Notes under the pieces: generated by a model
The model's input: the letters and a program-made list of their open reading frames with translations, nothing else
The model's database searches: none
Told to the model about the DNA's origin: nothing
Part shown: in pieces, positions 8,374-19,469 of the stretch
How the letters are laid out: every line of letters starts with the position of its first letter
Position numbering within the stretch: the stretch's first letter is position 1
DNA from: Herbidospora solisilvae
GTDB lineage: Bacteria > Actinomycetota > Actinomycetes > Streptosporangiales > Streptosporangiaceae
Reading direction: 5' to 3'
Assembly (NCBI RefSeq): GCF_009901565.1
Contig: NZ_WXEW01000006.1
Coordinates: 186,001-250,000, forward strand
Length of the DNA stretch: 64,000 bases
Program-made: the position numbers and the translations under genes

Positions 8374-8964
8374 ATGACGCCTGACCACAACGACCAGCCG
8401 GTCGTGCTGTCGAAGATCTACACGAAGACCGGCGACGACGGCACGACCGCCCTCGGCGACATGTCCCGCACCGCGAAGACCGACCCCCGCCTGGCGGCCT
8501 ACGCGGACGTGGAGGAGGCCAACGCGGCCATCGGCGTCGCCCTGGCCATGGGCAACCCGCCGGAGGAGATCGGGGCGGTGCTGCTGCGCGTCCAGAACGA
8601 GATGTTCGACGTGGGGGCCGACCTGTGCACCCCGGTCGTGCCCGACGCCGAGTTCCCCCCGCTGCGGGTCGAGGCCTCCTATGTGGAGTGGCTGGAGTCG
8701 CAGTGCGACGAGTTCAACGCCCGGCTGAAGCCGCTGCGGTCGTTCATCCTGCCGGGCGGTTCACCGGGAACCGCGCTGCTGCACGTGGCCCGCACGGCCG
8801 TCCGGCGGGCCGAACGCTCGACGTGGGCGGCGCTCGCGGCCCACGACGACATGAACCCGCTGACGGCGACGTATCTGAACCGGCTGAGCGACCTGCTGTT
8901 CATCCTGTGCCGGGTGTCGTCGGACGGCAACGAGATCCTGTGGAAGCCGGGCGGCACCCGCTGA
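8374..8964 (+). CDS. PduO-type ATP:cob(I)alamin adenosyltransferase
   Basis: A 196-residue enzyme that transfers adenosyl from ATP to cob(I)alamin to make adenosylcobalamin. The P-loop-like N terminus has YTKTGDDGTTALGD (about 16-29). The helical bundle carries the family signatures FDVGADLCTP, RTAVRRAERSTW and LNRLSDLLFILCR. No ribosome site precedes either candidate ATG (8356 or 8374). I chose 8374, which lies 8 nt after the -10-like TACGCT and would suit leaderless translation. Neighbours do not include other B12 genes; an adenosyltransferase next to the atp operon is usual in actinomycetes. Confidence 0.9.
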   Translation: MTPDHNDQPVVLSKIYTKTGDDGTTALGDMSRTAKTDPRLAAYADVEEANAAIGVALAMGNPPEEIGAVLLRVQNEMFDVGADLCTPVVPDAEFPPLRVEASYVEWLESQCDEFNARLKPLRSFILPGGSPGTALLHVARTAVRRAERSTWAALAAHDDMNPLTATYLNRLSDLLFILCRVSSDGNEILWKPGGTR

Positions 8965-8965
8965 C

Positions 8966-9649
8966 ATGCTGCCCAGGAACCGGATCGGCAACTTACTCGC
9001 CACCGGGATCGCCTCGGGTGCGGCGGCCTGGGGCGCGGTCGGCGCCTGGACCGCCCTCACGGTCGGTAACTACCCGTGGAACCAGTGGATCCCGTTCGCC
9101 AACGGCGTGAGCAAGGGCGTCGTCCTCGGCCTGCTCGCCGGCGGCGCCGCCGCGGTCGCGGCGGCCACGGGCGCGAGAACCTGGATCGTCTTTTTGACCG
9201 CGTTCGCGGGCGGCGTCTGGCACGGCACCTACAACGACGTCCAGGGCTCACCGGCGCCGATCATCTACTACGTGCCCGCGATGCCTGCCGACGAGTGGTT
9301 CGGCACGACGATGCTGGTCCACTGGGCGACCAAAGAGGTCCCGCCGGCCGTGGTGTGCGCGGCGGCGATCACCCTGCTGGCGGCGCGCGGCCACCGCCGG
9401 GCCCAGTCCATCGGCGCGGGCTCGGCCCTCGTGCTCACGGCCATCGCGCTCTTCCTCATCCCCGTGATCGCCGCGGACCTGGCACCGACGGTCCAGGGCA
9501 ACGGCCAGCACGTCAACCAGGGCGCCTATGCCCATCTCCGGTGCTGGTTCATCGCGCTGCCTGTCCTGGTGGCGGGGGCACGCAGGCTGGCGGTGGCCTT
9601 CGCGACCTGGAACCTAGACGGCGTCGAGGTGGGCGCTCGGCGGGGCTGA
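8966..9649 (+). CDS. Hypothetical multi-pass membrane protein
   Basis: A 227-residue protein with about five or six TM segments (around 9-30, 50-68, 72-90, 117-135, 145-170 and 190-208). A loop contains HGTYNDVQGSPAPIIYYVPAMP and a conserved-looking W-F-G-T motif. The ATG begins 1 nt after the adenosyltransferase stop, so it is coupled to it. No enzymatic motif is visible and I do not recognise the family. Its last 36 bp overlap the convergent DUF2550 gene. Confidence 0.75.
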   Translation: MLPRNRIGNLLATGIASGAAAWGAVGAWTALTVGNYPWNQWIPFANGVSKGVVLGLLAGGAAAVAAATGARTWIVFLTAFAGGVWHGTYNDVQGSPAPIIYYVPAMPADEWFGTTMLVHWATKEVPPAVVCAAAITLLAARGHRRAQSIGAGSALVLTAIALFLIPVIAADLAPTVQGNGQHVNQGAYAHLRCWFIALPVLVAGARRLAVAFATWNLDGVEVGARRG

Positions 9650-9991
9650 CTCCAGCCAGGCCAGGAAGCCCGTCAGCGCGTCTTCGCTCATCGCCAGGCT
9701 GATCGCGCCGGCTTCGACCGTCCAGTAACCCTCCGGGCCCTCGCCCGCCTCAAGAGGGCGGCGGCGGGAAACGACGAGGCCGCGCCTCGCAATCGCGTGG
9801 CGCGGCCTCAGACGGATTCCGGCGAAAGGCACCCAGTGGAGCTCTCCTCCGGCGTAGCGGGCTACTCCGCTCTGCCATTTCCGGGAGCCGGTTCGTACAC
9901 AACAGACGACCGTCCCCCGGCGCGAGGCCAGGGCGACGACACGAACGCAGAACAGGGCAGCGAGCAGAGCCAACCCTATGAGTAGCTCCAC
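9614..9991 (-). CDS. DUF2550 family protein
   Basis: A 125-residue protein with one N-terminal TM helix (MELLIGLALLAALFCVRVVALA) and a basic soluble domain with RTGSRKWQSGVARY and ELHWVPFAGIRLRP. This architecture, plus its place directly downstream of atpC, fits the actinobacterial DUF2550 family. The start is a GTG at 9991. The function is unknown. It lies 21 nt after the atpC stop and is probably the last gene of the atp transcript. It overlaps the convergent membrane-protein gene by 36 bp. Confidence 0.8.
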   Translation of the reverse strand: MELLIGLALLAALFCVRVVALASRRGTVVCCVRTGSRKWQSGVARYAGGELHWVPFAGIRLRPRHAIARRGLVVSRRRPLEAGEGPEGYWTVEAGAISLAMSEDALTGFLAWLESAPPSAHLDAV

Positions 9992-10012
9992 CGCTGCCCC
10001 TCCTTCTGAAAC

Positions 10013-10414
10013 TCAGACCTCTTCGCCGGCCGCCCGGAGGCGGGCCGCGTTGCGCTTGGCCTCCAGCTGGGCGTCCGCGTCGTCCTGGCTGGACTCGATC
10101 GCGGCCTGGGCCCGCTGGAGAGCGTCCTTCGCCGCCGCCACGTCGACCTCGGAACCGAGCTCGGCCGCTTCGGCGAGGACGGACACTTCGTTGGCGGCGA
10201 CCGAGATGAAGCCTCCGTGCACGGCCGCGACCAGGTCGGCGTTGCCGTCACGCTTCACGCGAAGCACGCCACCCTCGACGAGGACGCCGATAACGGGCGC
10301 GTGATTCGGCATAATACCGATCTCGCCCTCGACGGTCTTGGCAATCACCATGTCGGCTTCGCCAGACCAGATCTCACGCTCCGGTGAGACCACGCCCACC
10401 TGCAGCTTTGCCAT
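10013..10414 (-). CDS. atpC: ATP synthase F1 epsilon subunit
   Basis: A 133-residue subunit of the F1 central stalk that couples c-ring rotation to the catalytic head and can inhibit ATP hydrolysis. The N-terminal beta-sandwich has the family motifs SPEREIWSGEADMV and GEIGIMPNHAPVIGVL. The C-terminal helical pair is present (AAAKDALQRAQAAIESS). The length matches actinobacterial epsilon subunits. It follows atpD after a 54-nt gap that contains a strong hairpin. Confidence 0.96.
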   Translation of the reverse strand: MAKLQVGVVSPEREIWSGEADMVIAKTVEGEIGIMPNHAPVIGVLVEGGVLRVKRDGNADLVAAVHGGFISVAANEVSVLAEAAELGSEVDVAAAKDALQRAQAAIESSQDDADAQLEAKRNAARLRAAGEEV

Positions 10415-10432
10415 CTCTTCCCTCCAAGAACA

Positions 10433-10458
10433 CCGGCGCGGCCCGGAGGCCGCGCCGG
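10433..10458 (-). promoter_or_regulatory. Intercistronic hairpin between atpD and atpC
   Basis: CCGGCGCGGCC and GGCCGCGCCGG form a perfect 11-bp GC stem closed by a 4-nt loop, in the gap between the two genes. It has no T run. It could attenuate transcription or block 3' exonucleases so that upstream cistrons are expressed more than atpC. Confidence 0.55.
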
Positions 10459-10468
10459 CGCCGCATGA

Positions 10469-12812
<2,344 letters not shown>

Positions 12813-12815
12813 CGG

Positions 12816-14465
<1,650 letters not shown>

Positions 14466-14487
14466 CTCTTCCTGTCTCCCTATTCGC

Positions 14488-15291
14488 CTAGCCGGCCAAC
14501 CGGCGGCGGACTTCTTCAATACGTGCGGCGATGGTGGTGTCGATGATCTCGTCCCCGATCTTGATCGAGAACCCACCGAGCACCTTCGGGTCCACCTCGA
14601 CATTCAGGTGGACGTCACGGCCGTAGGTGGCCCGCAGCCAGTTCGCCAGCCGCTGCTTCTGCGCGTCGGACAGCAGCACCGCGCTGGTGACGACCGCCAC
14701 CAGTCGCTGCCGCTGGAGGGCGACGAGGCGGCCGAACTCCTCCAGGCCTCGTTCCAGGCTACGTCCGCGCGGGTGTGCGGCGACCTGGGAGACGAGACGC
14801 AGGGTGGTCGGCGCGACCTTGGCCCCGAGCAGGTCGGCGAGGAGCGACTCCTTGCCGGTCGCGGCCGGGTCGGCCAGCGCGCGGCGCAGGTCGGGGTTGG
14901 CGGCGAGGATGCGGCCGAACCGGAACAGTTCGTCTTCGACGTCGTCGAGACGGCCGGCCCCTTCGGCCTCGCTCGCGGCGGCGATCACGCCGAGCCGCTC
15001 CACGGCGTCGGCGAGGTCACCGGAGCGCGACCACTTGGCCTCGACCGCGGCCACCGTCGTCTCCATCGCCGCCGCCGAGACCTTGCCCTCGAGCAGGGCG
15101 CGGATGGTCTGCGCCTTCTGCTCGGCCGGACGCGACGGGTCGGAGAGCGAACGGCGCAGACCGGGCTCCCGGTCGAAGAGCGAGGCGACCGCGAAGAGCT
15201 CGTCGGCCAGCGTGCCCAGGTCGGCCGACCCGGCCACGCTGTTGAAACGCTCCTCGACGTCGACCAGAGAGGTCCTGCTCAGGCCCTGCAT
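14488..15291 (-). CDS. atpH: ATP synthase F1 delta subunit
   Basis: A 267-residue peripheral-stalk subunit joining the b subunits to the top of F1. The N-terminal helical domain starts [18 protein letters not shown]. The C-terminal domain has the family signature [22 protein letters not shown] and ends in RRRLAG. At about 270 residues it is longer than the 180-residue form of most bacteria, as is usual in actinomycetes. Its ATG overlaps the atpF stop by 1 nt. Confidence 0.95.
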   Translation of the reverse strand: MQGLSRTSLVDVEERFNSVAGSADLGTLADELFAVASLFDREPGLRRSLSDPSRPAEQKAQTIRALLEGKVSAAAMETTVAAVEAKWSRSGDLADAVERLGVIAAASEAEGAGRLDDVEDELFRFGRILAANPDLRRALADPAATGKESLLADLLGAKVAPTTLRLVSQVAAHPRGRSLERGLEEFGRLVALQRQRLVAVVTSAVLLSDAQKQRLANWLRATYGRDVHLNVEVDPKVLGGFSIKIGDEIIDTTIAARIEEVRRRLAG

Positions 15292-15839
15292 CAGCGGACC
15301 GCCGTCGTCCCGGAGCCCTCGAGCTCCTCGAGGAACCGGTCGACGACGCGACGCTGGCGGGCCTCGTCCTCCAGCGACTCGCCGACGATGCGGCCGGCGA
15401 GGTCGGTCGACAGGCGGCCGATCTCGGAACGCAGCTGCGCGAGCGCCTGCGCCTTGTCGGCCTCGATCTGGGCGTGGGCGGCCTCGACGATGCGCCGGGC
15501 CTCGGCCTGGGCCTCCTCGCGGAGTTCGGCCTTGATCTGCGCGCCCTGCTCACGAGCCTCCTCGCGGAGGCGGGCAGCCTCCTGGCGGGCCTCGGCGAGC
15601 TGGTCGCGGTACTGCTGGAGTGTTGCCTGAGCCTCGGCCTGGGCGTTCTCCGCCTTTTGCAGACCGCCTTCGATGGCCTCGGTGCGCTCGGCCAGCGTCT
15701 TCTGAATGCGCGGGGTGAGGATCTTACCGACGACGATGAAGACGAGCAGGAACGCGAGACCACCGATGACCAGCTCGTAGTCGTGCGGGATAAGCGGATT
15801 GTTCGCCTCCGCCGCCAGCACCTTAGCTGCCAGAGTCAT
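15291..15839 (-). CDS. atpF: ATP synthase Fo b subunit
   Basis: A 182-residue peripheral-stalk subunit. One TM helix (about 22-42, ELVIGGLAFLLVFIVVGKIL) is followed by a long charged amphipathic helix rich in A, E, Q and R from about 50 to 165. It lies between atpE and atpH in the standard order. It anchors the stator through atpH. Confidence 0.95.
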   Translation of the reverse strand: MTLAAKVLAAEANNPLIPHDYELVIGGLAFLLVFIVVGKILTPRIQKTLAERTEAIEGGLQKAENAQAEAQATLQQYRDQLAEARQEAARLREEAREQGAQIKAELREEAQAEARRIVEAAHAQIEADKAQALAQLRSEIGRLSTDLAGRIVGESLEDEARQRRVVDRFLEELEGSGTTAVR

Positions 15840-15871
15840 GGGCGCAGCCTTCCGTCAGATGGGTTAACGCG

Positions 15872-16142
<271 letters not shown>

Positions 16143-16165
16143 TCTGGTCACGTCAGTGGGATGGT

Positions 16166-16960
16166 TCAGTGGTCCGCGTGCAGCGAGCCGCCGATGTACA
16201 TCGCGGCCAGCATCGTGAAGAGGAACGCCTGCAGGAACTGGATGAAGATCTCGAAGCCGGTCATGATCGTCGTCATGACCACGCCCACCAGCCCGAGCGG
16301 CGCACCAAGCGGGGTGAGCTGCTCGAAGAGGAAGTGGAAGCCGACGCTCGCGAAGAAGGCCAGGATGAGGTGGCCGGCGAACATGTTCGCGAACAGTCGG
16401 ACCGCGTGGGTGAACGGCGCGAGAACGAGGTTCGAAATGAGCTCCAGCGGCGCCATCAGCACGTACACGGGCTTCGGCAGGCCGGGCGGGAACATCATGT
16501 TCTTGAAGTAGCCGAGACCGCCCTGGTGCTTGATGCCCAGGTAGATCTTGATCACGTAGACGGTGACCGCGAAGATGATCGGGTAGGCGATGTGGGAGTT
16601 CACCGGGATCTGCAGCACCGGGATCACACCGAAGAAGTTCCACAGCAGGATCAGCAGGAACAGCGAGAGCAGCAGCGGCATCCAGCGTTCGGCGTCCTTG
16701 CCCAGGAACGGGCGGGCGCACTGGTCGCGCACGAACGTGTAGCCGTATTCACCGATGTTCTGGATGCCGCGCGGCACCAGCTTCGGCTTGGCGAAAGCGG
16801 TCCAGGCGAGCACGCAGATGATCAGGGCACCGATGACCGCCAGGATGACGGGCTTGGTGAGCCAGACGGGCGCCCCGGAGTAAAGCGGGGGGAAATCGAA
16901 GATCTCCGGCCCGGGAGCCTGGAATTCTCCGTCAGCGGCGAGGAGCGTCAGCGTAGTCAC
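16166..16960 (-). CDS. atpB: ATP synthase Fo a subunit
   Basis: A 264-residue membrane stator that forms the two ion half-channels. There are five or six TM helices. The essential Arg188 lies in FTHAVRLFANMFAGH, and the C-terminal helix has QFLQAFLFTMLAAMYIGG. The start is a GTG at 16960. It is the first core Fo gene of the operon, 61 nt after the small AtpZ-like gene. Confidence 0.96.
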   Translation of the reverse strand: MTTLTLLAADGEFQAPGPEIFDFPPLYSGAPVWLTKPVILAVIGALIICVLAWTAFAKPKLVPRGIQNIGEYGYTFVRDQCARPFLGKDAERWMPLLLSLFLLILLWNFFGVIPVLQIPVNSHIAYPIIFAVTVYVIKIYLGIKHQGGLGYFKNMMFPPGLPKPVYVLMAPLELISNLVLAPFTHAVRLFANMFAGHLILAFFASVGFHFLFEQLTPLGAPLGLVGVVMTTIMTGFEIFIQFLQAFLFTMLAAMYIGGSLHADH

Positions 16961-17021
16961 GCGGCGTTCCCTTCAACGTCGTGGACCATCATTGGAAGAA
17001 TCAGAGCTTGTGCGGGCGCGT

Positions 17022-17237
17022 TCAGCGGCCGTGCTTGAGGTAGACGAGCCAGCAGGCCAGCCCTACCCCGATAACCACACCTATGGGGATGAACGCGTGC
17101 ACGCCCGTCCAATGGCTCAGCAACCAGCCGAGGCCACCCCAAAGCAGCATTCCCGACAGCAGATAGCTGGGTACTGACCAGGCGGCGTCGGCGAAGTCGC
17201 GGCCGTCGTCCTCGGGCCTGCGCTGCTTCTCGCTCAT
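17022..17237 (-). CDS. Small AtpZ/AtpI-like membrane protein
   Basis: About 71 residues. A polar N terminus (MSEKQRRPEDDGRDFADAAW) is followed by two TM helices (around SYLLSGMLLWGGLGWLLSH and IPIGVVIGVGLACWLVYL). Size, topology and location just before atpB match the AtpZ/AtpI helper proteins thought to aid c-ring assembly or cation transport. A GTG start 24 nt upstream (17261) is also possible; neither has a clear ribosome site. Confidence 0.75.
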   Translation of the reverse strand: MSEKQRRPEDDGRDFADAAWSVPSYLLSGMLLWGGLGWLLSHWTGVHAFIPIGVVIGVGLACWLVYLKHGR

Positions 17238-17288
17238 CGCGGGCACGACGATAGCAGGCACCGCAAGGACTAGTCATATCGGACCCCA

Positions 17289-17708
17289 TCAGTTCCCCTG
17301 ACCGGGAACTTTGGAGTCCGGTTCGACGTACAGGAGCTTCAGCTTCATGAAGCCGCGCATCTCGCCGAACGTCCACACCACGGTGAGGACGATCACACTC
17401 CAAGCGAATGCCTTGGGGTCGAAGACGGTGGTCGTCTCGAATGCCCTGAGTGTGATCATGATAGCGATCACCTTGACGAGATAGCTCAAAACGGCCGAGG
17501 CGAACATGGCCATCGGCGAGATGCGGCCCGCCCAGGTGACCACGATGAGCCCGACGGTGAAGAAGGCGGCCACCAGGCCCAGCGCGATGACGGCGCCGAG
17601 CGCGCCCGTGAATCCGGCGAAGATCGCCGACACGATGGCCGCGATCACCCCCACCGCCACCGTTGGCACGGCGGCGCCCTTCAGAACGCGCACGTCGTTG
17701 GCCTGCAT
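17289..17708 (-). CDS. atpI: ATP synthase protein I-like membrane protein
   Basis: A 139-residue protein with four TM helices (about 12-32, 36-60, 68-86 and 95-115) and a short charged tail. Position, size and four-helix topology fit the AtpI family encoded upstream of atpB, which assists assembly of the c-ring. Sequence similarity in this family is low, so the name rests partly on context. The 119 bp between it and wecA holds a TTGACA (near 17727-17732, minus strand) but no convincing -10 element. Confidence 0.7.
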   Translation of the reverse strand: MQANDVRVLKGAAVPTVAVGVIAAIVSAIFAGFTGALGAVIALGLVAAFFTVGLIVVTWAGRISPMAMFASAVLSYLVKVIAIMITLRAFETTTVFDPKAFAWSVIVLTVVWTFGEMRGFMKLKLLYVEPDSKVPGQGN

Positions 17709-17827
17709 GGACGACTCCAGAACATGTTGTCAACCGAGCGTTTGCTTCGCCCAGACTATGGGCTGCTGTTAGTGAAAGCTATCACAAGCTCCGCGACACA
17801 GGCTTTACCTGGCTTTTCGCGGCGAAT

Positions 17828-18991
17828 TCACCCGATTGTCGCCGGGGGATGGTTCGCCGGCGGGCCCCCCGGGCGGTCGGCGGCGTGCGCCCCCTTGCGC
17901 CCCTTCGGCCTCGACAACACCACCAGCACCGCGATCGCGACGACGCTGATCAGCGGGAACAGGATGAGCGGCACCCCTTCGAGCGACAGGCCCACGATCG
18001 TGAACGCGAAGATGAACGTCCACGCGTACATGATCAGGACGCTCCGCCGGTGGGAGTGGCCGATGTCGAGCAGCCGGTGGTGCAGGTGCCCCCGGTCGGG
18101 CGCGAACGGCGACAGACCTTCGCTCGTACGCCGGATCACCGCCATGATCAGGTCGGTCAGCGGCAACACGACCACCGCCAGCGGCAGCAGCGGCAGGACC
18201 AGCGCGAACCGGTTGACGTCGAGCGCGGTCGTCGGCACCGACGACGTGATGGTCACCAGCGAGGTGGCCAGGACCAGCCCGATCAGCATCGAGCCGGTGT
18301 CGCCCATGAAGATCTTGGCCGGGTTGAAGTTGTGGGGCAGGAAACCGAGACACATGCCGACCAGCAGGGCCGCGACCACGGCGGTCAGGTTGATGCGGGT
18401 CTGCTGCTGGTCCTGTGACAACACCATGGAGTAGACCAGTGTGGCCATCGCCGCGATGCCGACGATGCCGGCCGCCAGGCCGTCGAGCCCGTCGACGAAG
18501 TTGACCGCGTTGATGGCGACCACCACGACCAGGATCGTCATCACGGCCTGCAGGTTCGAGTCGAGGAACACGTTGCCGCCCATGCTCTCGGGCAGCGGCA
18601 ACGACCGCAGCGACACCCCGTAGTAGACCAGCAGGCCGCCGGCGGCGACCTGGCCGCCCAGCTTGACCAGGGCGTCCATGCCCAGCCAGTCGTCGAGGAA
18701 GCCGGTCACCACGATCAGCCCACCGGCGGCGAGCAGCGCGATCGTGGTCTGACCGGACTGTTCGCCGGCCAGCGCCGACCCGACCCACGGCAGGTGGGAG
18801 GCGGCCAGCAGCCCGGCGGCCATGCCGCCGAACATGGCCAGGCCACCCAGCCGGGGTGTCGGCACCTTGTGCACGTCGCGTTCCCGGACCTCGGGAGCGG
18901 CGCCGATGCGCAACGCGAAGGCCCGGACCGGAGGCACCAGCAGGTAGGTGACAACGGCAGTGACAAGGCCCACGAAGAAGTATTCGCGCAC
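17828..18991 (-). CDS. wecA: WecA/MraY-like undecaprenyl-phosphate sugar-1-phosphate transferase
   Basis: A 387-residue membrane enzyme with about 11 TMs that transfers a sugar-1-phosphate, probably GlcNAc-1-P, from a UDP-sugar to the polyprenyl-phosphate carrier. Family motifs are HKVPTPRLGGLAMF, the catalytic Asp pair in LDDWLGMD, NAVNFVDGLDGLAAG, NFNPAKIFMGDTGS and the HLHHRLLDIGHSHR loop. The start is the GTG at 18991 (VREYFFVGLVTAV). This gene commonly precedes the atp operon in actinomycetes and starts cell-wall glycan linkers. It may feed the glycosyltransferase island in this window. Confidence 0.92.
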   Translation of the reverse strand: MREYFFVGLVTAVVTYLLVPPVRAFALRIGAAPEVRERDVHKVPTPRLGGLAMFGGMAAGLLAASHLPWVGSALAGEQSGQTTIALLAAGGLIVVTGFLDDWLGMDALVKLGGQVAAGGLLVYYGVSLRSLPLPESMGGNVFLDSNLQAVMTILVVVVAINAVNFVDGLDGLAAGIVGIAAMATLVYSMVLSQDQQQTRINLTAVVAALLVGMCLGFLPHNFNPAKIFMGDTGSMLIGLVLATSLVTITSSVPTTALDVNRFALVLPLLPLAVVVLPLTDLIMAVIRRTSEGLSPFAPDRGHLHHRLLDIGHSHRRSVLIMYAWTFIFAFTIVGLSLEGVPLILFPLISVVAIAVLVVLSRPKGRKGAHAADRPGGPPANHPPATIG

Positions 18992-19073
18992 GGCACCAGT
19001 TTCCCGGATCAACGGACCAGTTGAGACGGGCGAAATACCCACACCATCTCTTTGCGACGACGCTAGCGCAGCT

Positions 19074-19460
19074 TTACGAGTAGGCGTGCGGCGCGCCGGC
19101 CTTGCTCGGCACCCAACGGGGGGTGTCGGCGGCCTCGTCGCTGATCGAGGTGAGCACGGCCTGCCGGTAGAGCCCCAGGCGGGTGCGCCATTCGGAGATC
19201 TGCTCGACATACCGTTTCGCGACGGGGGCATCCCACGTGTCGGGGCTCCTGGCCAGCGTGTACGGCCGGTCGAGCAACGTCGAAATCTTCTCCATCAACG
19301 GCATGACCTGGAACCACAGGTCGACCAGGCGCTGGTATTCGGGGTTGAACACCCAGGTCGTCGCCTGGCCGCCCGGGATCAGCAGGTCGTTCCCGTTCGC
19401 GGCGGGCGGGGTCTCCCCCGGCTGCAGCGGCCGGGGCGCGGGTGGGTCGAGATAGCTCAT
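19074..19460 (-). CDS. Hypothetical protein, possible WXG-like helical hairpin
   Basis: A 128-residue protein of no recognised family. A proline-rich N terminus is followed by two predicted amphipathic helices (about 40-65 and 78-108) joined by SPDTWDAPVA. This is loosely like the helix-W-x-G-helix layout of ESX/WXG100 proteins, although the exact W-x-G is not present. It has an ideal AAGGAG ribosome site and begins 9 nt after the stop of the 865-residue repeat protein, so the two are certainly co-transcribed. No signal peptide or TM is visible. Confidence 0.75.
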   Translation of the reverse strand: MSYLDPPAPRPLQPGETPPAANGNDLLIPGGQATTWVFNPEYQRLVDLWFQVMPLMEKISTLLDRPYTLARSPDTWDAPVAKRYVEQISEWRTRLGLYRQAVLTSISDEAADTPRWVPSKAGAPHAYS

Positions 19461-19469
19461 CGGATCTCC